Position numbers and translations under genes: made by a program. Shown here in pieces: positions 36,737 to 45,562 of a DNA stretch of 56,398 nt. Numbering within the stretch: position 1 is the first letter of the stretch; each line of letters opens with the position of its first letter. The stretch comes from Planctomycetaceae bacterium (lineage in GTDB: Bacteria > Planctomycetota > Planctomycetia > Pirellulales > Pirellulaceae): assembly GCA_024642205.1 (NCBI GenBank), contig JAHEBQ010000003.1, positions 1 to 56,398 of the forward strand. The letters run 5' to 3'. Below the pieces are notes generated by a model. It did not search any database. It saw only the letters and a list, made by a program, of their open reading frames with translations, and was not told where the DNA came from.

Positions 36737-38659
36737 ATGACCATCGCATCCAAGAAGACGGGCTACGACGGCGAGCAAATCGTCGTCCTTGAAGGACTTG
36801 AGCCAGTTCGAAAACGGCCGGGCATGTACATCGGCGGCGTCGGCACCACAGGGCTTCATCATCTCGTTTGGGAGATCCTGGACAATTCCGTCGACGAAGC
36901 CATGAATGGGCACGCGACCGAAATCACTTTACAACTGCACAAGGACGGCGAAACGATAACAATCTCGGATAACGGTCGTGGCATTCCGGTCGACAAACAT
37001 TCCAAGACCAAGAAAAGCGCGCTTGAGACCGTATTGACCATTTTGCATGCGGGCGGCAAATTCGACGGCAAGAACTACAAGACCGCAGGCGGGCTTCACG
37101 GCGTCGGTGCTTCGGTCGTCAATGCGCTCTCGAAAAAACTCGTCGCGGTTGTCAGACGGGGTGGGGCCCAGTATCGAATGGAGTTTGCCCAGGGTCTGCC
37201 CAGGACGAAACTTCAGAAACTCAAGGGAGCGATTCGTGGGACCGGGACCTCGATCACCTTTTCGCCGGATCCCAAGATCTTTCCGCGGACCGACTTCAAC
37301 CCCGCTATGATTCGACAGCGACTGGAAATCACCAGCTTTCTTCACCGTGGGATCAAGGTCCATTTTGACGACGAAATCAATAAGACGAAGGAGACCTTTT
37401 TTCACGAGCATGGGATTGTGGATTACCTGGGCCAAGTGCTCAAGGAACGAAACGCCAAACCGATTCACGAAGCGCCATTCACATTAAGGGTCGAGGAGCC
37501 CGAGCGAATCGAGGTGACCATGCAATGGACCGAGTCAACCGACGAACACCTGCGATCATACGTCAATGGAATTCCGACGGGCAACGGCGGCACTCATGAA
37601 AACGGATTCCGTTCGGGGCTGAACAAAGCCGTGCGAAATTACTTTGACATGCATAACCTGATCCCGCGCGGCGTGAAAATCGCGCCAGATGATATTCGCG
37701 AAGGACTGGTCGGAATCCTGTCGCTGTTTATCGCCGAGCCGCAATTCCAGGGCCAAACCAAAGACCGGTTGAACAATGCGGAAGTCCAGAGTTCGATCGA
37801 CGGCGTGATTCGCCCGGCCGTCGAACAGTGGATGAACAACAACCGCAGTGTCGCCGATGGGGTGGTCGCTCGAATCATTGCCGCCGCCCGTGCCCGTGCC
37901 GCCTCCCGCGCGGCGTCGGAAGCGGTCTCGCGGAAAACCGGTGGTAAGCGATCCATGCTCCCCGGAAAACTGAGTGACTGCCTCAACTCGGGCCGCGGCG
38001 ATTCGGAGCTGTTCATTGTCGAAGGTGACTCGGCCGGCGGATCGGCAAAACAGGGCCGCAACCGCAACAACCAGGCAATCCTCCCGTTGCGGGGCAAGGT
38101 GCTCAACACGGAAAGTGCAACGCTCAAAAAGATGATGGAAAACAAGGAAATCCAGGATCTTGTCACTGCCATTGGATGTGGGATCGGTCCGAAAATGGAT
38201 CTTGCCGGTTTGCGTTACGATCGAATCATCCTGCTGGCAGACGCGGATTCCGACGGCCACCACATCACCACATTGCTGCTGACGTTCTTTTATCGACACA
38301 TGCCCCAACTCATTTCGGATGGCCGACTGTACATAGCGCTACCTCCCTTGTTTCGAATCGATATCGGGAAACAGACCTATTGGGCAGCCGATGAAGAGGA
38401 TCGTGCTCGCATCCTGAAAGAGCATGGCGATGGCCGTTCCAAACCCGAAATCACGCGATTCAAAGGCCTTGGCGAGATGATGCCGAAAGTACTCTGGGAC
38501 ACGACGCTCAACCCGGAAACGCGGCGGCTACTGAAGGTCGAAGTGGATGACCAGCTGGAAACCGATCGTGTGATCAGTGATCTCATGGGACGTGACGCGT
38601 CGGCTCGTTTTCGCTTCATCATGGAAAGCGCTGAAACGGCAAGTGAAATTGACGTTTAA
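36737..38659 (+). CDS. type IIA DNA topoisomerase (gyrase/topo IV) subunit B
   Basis: ATPase subunit, 640 residues, without the long insert of enterobacterial GyrB. The GHKL ATP site is readable as EILDNSVDEAMNGHA, ISDNGRGIPVD and GGLHGVGASVVNALS. The Toprim domain has FIVEGDSAGGSAKQGRNRNN, LPLRGKVLN and DADSDGHHITTLLLTFFYRH. The C-terminal GLGEMMPKVLWDTTLNPETR is complete. No clear Shine-Dalgarno sequence precedes the ATG. It pairs with the A subunit just upstream, so this locus encodes a whole enzyme away from any visible origin. Confidence 0.94.
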   Translation: MTIASKKTGYDGEQIVVLEGLEPVRKRPGMYIGGVGTTGLHHLVWEILDNSVDEAMNGHATEITLQLHKDGETITISDNGRGIPVDKHSKTKKSALETVLTILHAGGKFDGKNYKTAGGLHGVGASVVNALSKKLVAVVRRGGAQYRMEFAQGLPRTKLQKLKGAIRGTGTSITFSPDPKIFPRTDFNPAMIRQRLEITSFLHRGIKVHFDDEINKTKETFFHEHGIVDYLGQVLKERNAKPIHEAPFTLRVEEPERIEVTMQWTESTDEHLRSYVNGIPTGNGGTHENGFRSGLNKAVRNYFDMHNLIPRGVKIAPDDIREGLVGILSLFIAEPQFQGQTKDRLNNAEVQSSIDGVIRPAVEQWMNNNRSVADGVVARIIAAARARAASRAASEAVSRKTGGKRSMLPGKLSDCLNSGRGDSELFIVEGDSAGGSAKQGRNRNNQAILPLRGKVLNTESATLKKMMENKEIQDLVTAIGCGIGPKMDLAGLRYDRIILLADADSDGHHITTLLLTFFYRHMPQLISDGRLYIALPPLFRIDIGKQTYWAADEEDRARILKEHGDGRSKPEITRFKGLGEMMPKVLWDTTLNPETRRLLKVEVDDQLETDRVISDLMGRDASARFRFIMESAETASEIDV

Positions 38660-38679
38660 CCGTCAGCCGTCGCAACCAG

Positions 38680-39893
38680 GGCAAGACAACTCCCGCCAAT
38701 TTCGACAGGAGCCTTGCTCATTTCTGGTAACTTTGACTCGGTCCAACCATTCGCCGGTCAACTCAAAACTGGGGTTCTGATCGCCCGCTGCCGGAACTCC
38801 ATAGACGCATGTTGCAGACGCGGGAATCACCGCAGAGCCATTCCGTTTCTGCGTCAGTTCCGTAATCTCAGCCCTAATCGGTCCGGGTCTTCACCAAAGG
38901 CCTTTACATCCATTAGTTCTGCATGAAGCAAGTCTATCGCGCCCGGCTCCATGTCAGCGTACGACATCGTCACAGGATATCTGCCAACCAGTGCACCAGA
39001 ATCCCTGTACCCCGTTTCAACTCGAGGTTGCCTTCGGCATCCGTGACGGCAACCGGCCATGGTCTGGGTTGAGGTTACCGGCGATTTTCATCGGTGAAAA
39101 AACTTCTTCCACGCCCCGGCCTTGGATTGCCATCGAGCATGTGACCGCATTACTGAAAACACCAGTCCATGTCGCGCCTTGCGTGACCCGCGGATTGACC
39201 AAACCGGCTTCTTTCTCTGTCCGGCTGTCGCGTTCGCCGAACAGCATGATGTTGCTTGAACCAGCGCTCAATTGACCAGATGTCGTCCAGGCATTGCGCG
39301 AAAACGGTTCCCAATCGGTTGTAGCAGGATCCGCCGATTCGTAAATCCAGCAGGCACGATTGTTGGCCACGATAGTTGAAGAAGCAAACGCCGATAAACC
39401 GGCGGCGATGAAATTCTTGTGGTAAAATCCTCATTCCGCTGGCCTTGGTCGTCGCGGGGACCAAGAAACATCAGAATGATCGTTGACGCGATCGGCTGTC
39501 CAGCGGACCCAGGTTTTTCATACCAGTTGTGGTCCCACCGGTTTGTTTCCGCCTCAAGGAAATCAAAAATATTGTTTTTCCCGGCGAACGGTAGAAAACA
39601 AATACCCCAACCGATTTGCTGGCCCAAAATTGGGTTCGTGGGACGCGGACGAATGGGCAAGCCCCGTGTTCTCCAGACGTTGCCGTCATCATTCACACCG
39701 GGTGGCCACTGCTGGACGGAGATTTCATAATCAAGCGCTACCAGGCCAGTTTGCCGAACGTTTTTCATGCAGATCACTCGTCGGCTGGCCTCTCGAGCCG
39801 CGGGAAGCAGCATCCCGATCAGAATTCCCATGATTCCGATTACGACCAACAACTCCATCAAGGTAAAGCCACGACGTGACTTTGATATGAATT
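38680..39893 (-). pseudogene. DUF1559-type prepilin-like pseudogene with several frameshifts
   Basis: The minus strand reads SRRGFTLMELLVVIGIMGI from 39884. This is a type IV prepilin N-terminus with the prepilin-peptidase site G|FTLMELL, followed by REASRRVICMKNVRQTGL as in DUF1559 proteins. A stop lies in frame just upstream and no start codon precedes the leader, so the 5' end is lost. The reading frame changes near 39430 (to NFIAAGLSAFASSTIVANNR), near 39050 (to VAVTDAEGNLELKRG), near 39020 (to GRYPVTMSYADMEPGAIDLL) and near 38870 (to EITELTQKRNGSAV). Codon-like sequence persists in all pieces, so decay is recent or these are base-call errors. The limits are approximate. Confidence 0.75.
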
Positions 39894-40168
39894 ACTCGGT
39901 CGAAAAAATAGAAAGATGAAAAACACCTCCCCAAACCACGCTTTGAGAAATCGTGATGAGTCTTGGATTGTGCCCATACTGCCGCAATTTGAAGCACGAA
40001 TCCAATTGAATGCTTGATGAAGCTGGTAGTAGGCCGATAAGCAAGTCGGCCAATTGAACGTGTTGATTGTCCGGTAGTGTTGAATTTTTTCCCAATAGTT
40101 ATCACGTCGACAGGTTCCTGCGAGTTAATTCCGTTTGGTTTTGCCAGCACCTAAAAGAAACAATAATA

Positions 40169-41158
40169 ATGAACTCGAATATTCAAATCAGATCGCGTCA
40201 GGTTGCTTTGACGCCAGACGAAGCAACTCCGATCCAGGTCGTGATTCGTTTTGATTCGGCAACCAAGGTTCGCGGAATCCACGCGTTGTTTCATGGAGCC
40301 GAGCGAACCGAGGCTACCTACACTGTCACCACAACAGATGCGAAAGGCAAAACCAGGACAGAAACCCGTACAGCGGTTGAGCACGTTGACATCGTGCGGG
40401 AAGAATTCCTGCTATTCGGTGCCAGGCGAAAAGGATTCTTCTCACGTCTCGGCGACTCAATGGCAACCTGGTTTGGTGGCGGTTCCCATCAACTCGTTGA
40501 GGCGGGAGAACACGAATTTTCGTTGACCCTCAAAATTCCTGATCGCTCCCCGACCTCATTCAAGGGAAAAAAGTGCGAGGTATTCTATCGACTGAAGGTG
40601 AGTGTCGATCTTCCCATCAAATTCGATTGGTCCGCGTCAAAGGACTTCGAAGTCACGCCTCCCAAGATTGAGTATCACGATACCGCGCCGGTTCACGTTG
40701 TGTATCCTGATGAATCAGGCAGATCGTTCTGGGACAAAACATTTGGTAAAGACGTGAAGCTGAACGTCGCCGTTGATCGTGATACGCTGGCCGTTGGTGA
40801 ACAGGCGCTCGCGATGTTGACCGTTGAGTCGCCCGAACCGCTCACGGTGGACAGGATGGATGTCAGTCTTGTCGGGCGCGAATCCACCGAAGCCCATGGA
40901 CATCGCGATAGCCATATCTATCAACATTCCCTGGGGCAAATCGATGCGCCCAGCGTGATTTCCAGCCAATCCGTCCACGAGTTTGAAATTGTCGTCCCGG
41001 AACTCGAAGGACCCCCAACGCAATCCGGAGAAAAATTCAGTATCGACTGGTCGATTGAAGTTCGCTTGCATATTCCCTGGGCAAAAGACCCAACAATCCG
41101 TGTACCGGTGAGGATTCTGCCCGCTGGCAGAGACAACCCCACAGCAACCGCGTCGTAG
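40169..41158 (+). CDS. bacterial arrestin-like (Spo0M-type fold) protein
   Basis: 329 residues, cytoplasmic, no signal. The start is ATG 40169; the open frame upstream is not protein-like. Two beta-sandwich halves are suggested. The N-terminal half runs IQVVIRFDSATKVRGIHALF, then REEFLLFG and the arrestin-like EAGEHEFSLTLKIPDRSPTS and EVFYRLKVSVDLP. The C-terminal half begins VKLNVAVDRDTLAVGEQALA and ends WSIEVRLHIPWAKDP and VPVRILPAG. The G-x-H-x-F-x-F/L-x-I-P pattern plus a Y-x-L/V-x-V strand is typical of arrestin/Vps26/Spo0M folds. Function in bacteria is mostly unknown. Confidence 0.75.
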   Translation: MNSNIQIRSRQVALTPDEATPIQVVIRFDSATKVRGIHALFHGAERTEATYTVTTTDAKGKTRTETRTAVEHVDIVREEFLLFGARRKGFFSRLGDSMATWFGGGSHQLVEAGEHEFSLTLKIPDRSPTSFKGKKCEVFYRLKVSVDLPIKFDWSASKDFEVTPPKIEYHDTAPVHVVYPDESGRSFWDKTFGKDVKLNVAVDRDTLAVGEQALAMLTVESPEPLTVDRMDVSLVGRESTEAHGHRDSHIYQHSLGQIDAPSVISSQSVHEFEIVVPELEGPPTQSGEKFSIDWSIEVRLHIPWAKDPTIRVPVRILPAGRDNPTATAS

Positions 41159-41314
41159 TTTTCGCACATTTCGGGTCACGGTTGTCGAGATTAAGAACAA
41201 TTCATTCCGATTTCAATTATTTCTGAATCCAATTCCGAATTCCTTGCGGATACCCTGCCATAGAAAACGCCTTTCGCGTTTATTCAGAACAGGAAACTTG
41301 AAAAGGAAATAGAA

Positions 41315-42307
41315 ATGCTGATTCGCTCCCTCACACTTGCTGGCAAAATGCTGGTAGCCCCTGCTTTGTTGATGATCTGTGGCCAAGGTCTCCAGGCCCA
41401 AACCCAGTGCCCGGCTCAACAAGCTGCGATGGCCGCTGCCCAGGGCCACCACCAAGTCATGGTCTCGACAATCGCCGCACCGCTGCAAAAAGACATTGTT
41501 GACACGGCCGTTGGTGCCGGCTCATTCAAAACGCTGGTCGCCGCCGTAAAAGCAGCTGGATTGGTTGAAACACTTAAAGGAAAGGGGCCCTTCACCGTCT
41601 TTGCTCCCACAGACGACGCCTTCAAAAACCTGCCCGAAGGAACCGTTGAAGCGCTATTGATGCCAGAAAACCTGAAGAAACTTCAGTCGATCCTGACATA
41701 CCACGTTGTGCCCGGCTCGGTCTTGGCTGCGGACGTCGTCAAACTCTCCTCCGCCAAAACGGCTCAAGGCGAAGAGGTCGCGATCAAAGTCGTGGACGGT
41801 TCGGTCATGATCGACGGTGCCAAAGTCGTCAAAACCGATATCCAGTGCAGTAATGGCGTCATTCACGTAATCGACGCGGTTATACTCCCGCCGGAAAGGG
41901 CAGATATTGTTGACACCGCAGTCAGCGCCGGATCATTCAACACGCTCGTCGCCGCTGTCAAAGCTGCCGGTTTGGTTGAAACACTCAAAGGCGAAGGTCC
42001 CTTCACGGTATTTGCTCCAACCGATGAAGCGTTTGCGAAAATTCCAGCCGAAACACTGAAGGACCTGCTGAAGCCGGAAAACAAGCAGAAACTGGCAGCC
42101 ATCCTGACTTACCATGTGGTTGCCGGAAAAGTGACTGCCGACGACGTTGTTAAATTGTCCAAAGCCGCGACCGTCAACGGTCAAAATGTTAAAATCAAGG
42201 TCGTCGATGGTAAGGTGATGATTGACGGAGCTACCGTTGTTAAAGCTGACATCGACTGCAAGAATGGTGTCGTTCATGTGATCGACTCCGTGATCATGCC
42301 TAAGTAA
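41315..42307 (+). CDS. secreted protein with two fasciclin (FAS1) domains
   Basis: 330 residues. A signal peptide ([18 protein letters not shown]) ends near residue 30. Two FAS1 domains follow, about residues 62-192 and 195-329, each with DIVDTAV-x-AGSF, the H1 segment [13 protein letters not shown], the central LTYHVV and the H2 end [11 protein letters not shown] or [11 protein letters not shown]. The two share long identical runs ([17 protein letters not shown]), which points to a recent internal duplication. FAS1 proteins mediate adhesion outside the cell. AAAAGGAA precedes the ATG. The sigma factor gene follows within 105 bp at most. Confidence 0.93.
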   Translation: MLIRSLTLAGKMLVAPALLMICGQGLQAQTQCPAQQAAMAAAQGHHQVMVSTIAAPLQKDIVDTAVGAGSFKTLVAAVKAAGLVETLKGKGPFTVFAPTDDAFKNLPEGTVEALLMPENLKKLQSILTYHVVPGSVLAADVVKLSSAKTAQGEEVAIKVVDGSVMIDGAKVVKTDIQCSNGVIHVIDAVILPPERADIVDTAVSAGSFNTLVAAVKAAGLVETLKGEGPFTVFAPTDEAFAKIPAETLKDLLKPENKQKLAAILTYHVVAGKVTADDVVKLSKAATVNGQNVKIKVVDGKVMIDGATVVKADIDCKNGVVHVIDSVIMPK

Positions 42308-42411
42308 CCATGCTCAACTGCAGCTGTCAAAATCCGACTTTGGCCCGACGACAGGATTCGGGCCGGAGTCTGGATTTTTTTCGCTGGGTAAACGATTGGC
42401 AAGGAAACCTC

Positions 42412-42993
42412 TTGACCACTGAATCTCCTGTTCTTCCGAAAGTCGCATCCGGTGAACCGGCTGCCGTAGCGGAATGCCTGAAAAGATACGGCAACCTGGT
42501 CTGGTCACTTGCCCGACGTAGTTGTCCTGACGTCCAGGCGGCCGAAGATGCGGTGCAAGATATTTTCTTGAAACTCTGGACCGTCGCTGACCGATTTGAT
42601 CCGTCCGTCGCCAGCGAAACAACGTTTGTTGCGATGATTGCCCGACGCCGTCTAATCGACCTGAGTCGCAAGAAATCCCTGCAGTCAACGGCATCCCTGG
42701 AGCTGGACTATTTGAAGCATTCGGAAATGGACGCTGCTTCGCGCGTGGAGATTAACGACGAGGCCGCTAAAGCGCGCGTGCTGCTGGAGGAGTTGCCGAT
42801 GGATCAGCAACGTGTGATCAAACTTAGCGTCTACGATGGACTTTCCCATGCGAGGATTTCCGAAGCCACCGGATTGTCGCTCGGAACCGTCAAGACCCAC
42901 ATGCGGCGCGGGATGCTCAAACTTCGCAATTCGCTGTTTCCCGACGACGATTCGATGAGAGTTCCCCGGTACGGCGAAGGGGAAGCGTCATGA
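42412..42993 (+). CDS. ECF-type RNA polymerase sigma factor (SigK-like)
   Basis: 193 residues from TTG 42412, which has AAGGAAA just upstream. An ATG at 42310 would add 34 residues that are not sigma-like. Region 2 is AECLKRYGNLVWSLARR ... AAEDAVQDIFLKLWTVADRF ... TTFVAMIARRRLIDLSRKK. Region 4 is LPMDQQRVIKLSVYDGLSHA, then RISEATGLSLGTVKTHMRRG. The AEDAVQDIFLKLW and FVAMIARRRLID segments are of the SigK/ECF19-like group. It overlaps the anti-sigma gene by four bases. Confidence 0.9.
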   Translation: MTTESPVLPKVASGEPAAVAECLKRYGNLVWSLARRSCPDVQAAEDAVQDIFLKLWTVADRFDPSVASETTFVAMIARRRLIDLSRKKSLQSTASLELDYLKHSEMDAASRVEINDEAAKARVLLEELPMDQQRVIKLSVYDGLSHARISEATGLSLGTVKTHMRRGMLKLRNSLFPDDDSMRVPRYGEGEAS

Positions 42994-43874
42994 ATGAAAA
43001 CTCCACAAGTCGCGAGACTCCGGAACAGCAAGACCGTTGGTTCGACCTATTGATCCAGCGTGCAACGTCTGGCCTCTCGATGACGGAACAGCAGGAACTT
43101 GATCAATTGGCTTTTTCGTTTGACAATCAACATGAGATTGATCAGTTCGAAGCCACGGCGGCAGCTTTTGATCTTTCCATTTCATCGATTGTATATGAGG
43201 CGATGCCGAACGAGATTCATGATCGCCTGTTGATTTCCGCTGGAAGATTCCTGGGGGAAAAGTCACCTTCCACTGTGTCAGCTTCCGTTTCCGCAATCGA
43301 TCGAACCGAACCTGATTCAAAAGTCGAGCGGTCCGGAAGAAATGACACGACGATGTCCGTACGTTGGCGCGAAATCGTTTCCCTTCTCGTGGCAGCCGCC
43401 AGCTTGATGTTGATACTGAGCGGGTACAACCCGTTTTCCGGAAGTCCTGATGTGCCCATCGCCAGTGCTTTCGAGAAAATGGACAAATTCATGGCGTCCG
43501 CGCCTTCCGACCTTGTCAATGTCGATTGGGTTCCCGTGGACAACCAGACTGCAAGTGGGAAAGTGATCTGGAGCGATTCAAGACAAGAAGGCTACATGGT
43601 GTTTTCGGGCATGAACGAAAACGATCCGTCGATTGAGCAGTATCAACTTTGGGTATTCAACGACCCCAAGCAAGAAACACCCACCGATGGCGGAGTTTTC
43701 AACATCTCAACATCAGACATCGGCCCTGATGGAAATATCGTGATCCCGATTAACCCCACGGTTCCCGTTGATCACGCCGTACAGTTTGCAGTCACCGTGG
43801 AAAAGCCCGGGGGAGTTTACGTTTCTGAACGAAAGACCATTCCCGTTCTGGCGAAAATCGAAAGTCCTGATTAA
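42990..43874 (+). CDS. RskA-like membrane anti-sigma factor
   Basis: 294 residues. A cytoplasmic N-terminal part of about 125 residues (RWFDLLIQRATSGLSMTEQQ) lacks the usual zinc-binding HxxxCxxC. It is followed by one membrane helix near residues 128-147 and a periplasmic RskA-type domain (VNVDWVPVDNQTASGKVIWS, EQYQLWVFNDPKQETPTDGG, VQFAVTVEKPGG). This is the topology of anti-sigma-K factors that release sigma after regulated proteolysis. The start overlaps the sigma gene (ATGA), the standard arrangement of a sigma/anti-sigma pair. Confidence 0.88.
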   Translation: MNENSTSRETPEQQDRWFDLLIQRATSGLSMTEQQELDQLAFSFDNQHEIDQFEATAAAFDLSISSIVYEAMPNEIHDRLLISAGRFLGEKSPSTVSASVSAIDRTEPDSKVERSGRNDTTMSVRWREIVSLLVAAASLMLILSGYNPFSGSPDVPIASAFEKMDKFMASAPSDLVNVDWVPVDNQTASGKVIWSDSRQEGYMVFSGMNENDPSIEQYQLWVFNDPKQETPTDGGVFNISTSDIGPDGNIVIPINPTVPVDHAVQFAVTVEKPGGVYVSERKTIPVLAKIESPD

Positions 43875-43908
43875 TCAACGGACGTGCCAGAACGTGCTCG
43901 CGTTGATT
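43873..43908. repeat. 8-bp inverted repeat at the end of the anti-sigma gene
   Basis: AATCAACG (43873-43880) and CGTTGATT (43901-43908) are perfectly complementary across 20 bases that contain two ACGTGC copies. It overlaps the anti-sigma stop codon. There is no T tract, so it is not a standard intrinsic terminator; it may still form an RNA hairpin at the 3' end of the operon transcript. Confidence 0.5.
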
Positions 43909-44159
43909 CCACAGCGACGCTTCTCCAGCGGATCGGTGGAGCAAATCGGCTGCCTCCGGAAAAAATGAAAAAGCCCGCATGTTTCGCGGATAATTTCCTG
44001 AATCGCCGTCGCTCTTCTCGTGTTCGTTGAACGAATCGACGAATTCCCGTCTGGGTCCGGCCCCTCCTGGCACCCGTAACAGTCTCGGGTCAAAAACCCG
44101 CTGGCTTTCAAACAGGTTAGAATAAAGACGCAGATTGTCGGTATTTGGGAGAGACGACC

Positions 44160-45371
44160 ATGAAAGTTCGATTTTCGACACGAACTCAGCGATTCAGATT
44201 TTTGATTTATGCCAGTTTTGTCATTCAATTTCTGTCGTTAGCCGATTGCCAGGAAACGCTGGCAGTTCAAATTCAGCAGATCGAGAAAATTGGGCAAGCC
44301 CGACAGATCAATCTCCCCATCAGGCAGATCGCTCCTCCCGTCATCGGCCGGATTGCGAATGTTCAGGAAGAAACCAAAGACGAGAAACAGGAAGATGAAC
44401 CGACAATCGACACCAGTTCAGGACAGGAAAAAGCCCCTGAGATTGGAAAACAGTTCGCTCAACTTCACTTACTTGATGGCTCGATCATTGGCGGAGACAT
44501 CGCAGCCGAGTCAATCAATGTACAAACTGCCTACGGAATGCTTACGATTCCAATTTCGAGAATCGTCCAGATTTACCCCGGGCTCAACAGCCGTCCCGGG
44601 CTCACAGAAAAGATCACCCGGTTGGTGGAATTGCTTGGTGGACCAAGTTCCTCTGAAAGAGATTTGGCCCAGAAAGAGCTCACGTCGATGGGTGTCGAAA
44701 TTCGCAGCGTACTGGATCAACTCGTTAACGACAACAATGCGGAACTCAAGAAACGAATTGCTCAAATCCAGGCCAGCTTTGAAGCCGAAATCGCAGCCAG
44801 GGAAGAGGAACTTCGCGAAGTTGAACGTTCGATGATTTTTGACGACACAGTTGTGACTCCTGATTTTTCCATCGTTGGCGAAATTCGACAGAAACAGTTT
44901 GATGTGAAAAGCAAGTTTGGCGATCTCAGGGTAAAGCTTGGCGATCTCAAGTTTGCCGATCGAGCCATGGGGTTGACCAGGCCCGCCATCCGGAAAACTG
45001 TTTCGGTACCGGCGATGGCCTTCTTTCAAACCAAACCTCAATCAACGGGAATCCGTGTCAGCAAAGGAGACAAGATTGCCATCCGTGCCGACGGCGTCGT
45101 TCAGTGGACGAACTGGAATACTTCGAGCACGCCCGAAGGTTTAACCAATCGCAGTCAATGGAACGGCATCAACTCCGGAAAACTGGCCGTGCGAATTGGG
45201 ACCGACAACAGTCGTTGCATTCAGATTGGCAGCAGCGGAAGTTTCGTCGCCAAATCCGGTGGCGTGCTCTATCTCGGGATCGCGATGCGAGACAGTTATG
45301 CAACAAATAGCGGCTATCGGTGGACGGGAGAATACAAAGCGAGGATCGTGATCAGCCCAACAGGCAACTGA
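44160..45371 (+). CDS. secreted protein with LecA/PA-IL-like C-terminal domain
   Basis: 403 residues from ATG 44160, with GGGAGAG upstream. An N-terminal signal (FLIYASFVIQFLSLADC) comes first, then a linker and a small beta motif (AQLHLLDGSIIGGDIAAESI, TAYGMLTIPISRIVQIYPGL). A helical coiled segment (residues about 150-240: LTSMGVEIRSVLDQLVNDNN, AEIAAREEELREVERSM) follows. The C-terminal 120 residues resemble the PA-IL (LecA) galactose-lectin sandwich: GIRVSKGDKIAIRADGVVQW, GKLAVRIGTDNSRCIQIGSS, KSGGVLYLGIAMRDSY. Carbohydrate binding is plausible but not shown. Confidence 0.75.
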   Translation: MKVRFSTRTQRFRFLIYASFVIQFLSLADCQETLAVQIQQIEKIGQARQINLPIRQIAPPVIGRIANVQEETKDEKQEDEPTIDTSSGQEKAPEIGKQFAQLHLLDGSIIGGDIAAESINVQTAYGMLTIPISRIVQIYPGLNSRPGLTEKITRLVELLGGPSSSERDLAQKELTSMGVEIRSVLDQLVNDNNAELKKRIAQIQASFEAEIAAREEELREVERSMIFDDTVVTPDFSIVGEIRQKQFDVKSKFGDLRVKLGDLKFADRAMGLTRPAIRKTVSVPAMAFFQTKPQSTGIRVSKGDKIAIRADGVVQWTNWNTSSTPEGLTNRSQWNGINSGKLAVRIGTDNSRCIQIGSSGSFVAKSGGVLYLGIAMRDSYATNSGYRWTGEYKARIVISPTGN

Positions 45372-45562
45372 TCCAGTAGAAGTTGTACTTGCAGAAATGT
45401 GGACCGGAGAATCGCAAAAGAGGCGGGGAGGTCGATCGGATGCAGTCGAACTCTCCGTTTTGTTTCCGCCGACGAATGCCCCACACACAAACTCCTCCCT
45501 TCCGGTTTTTTCGAATTACAATAGTTACTCAACCATCGAACCATCAGCGCACGGAACCTACC

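Noticed and set aside
41265..41281. Six-base inverted repeat (AAACGC/GCGTTT) before the fasciclin gene
   Set aside because: Short and without a T tract; not distinct from chance.
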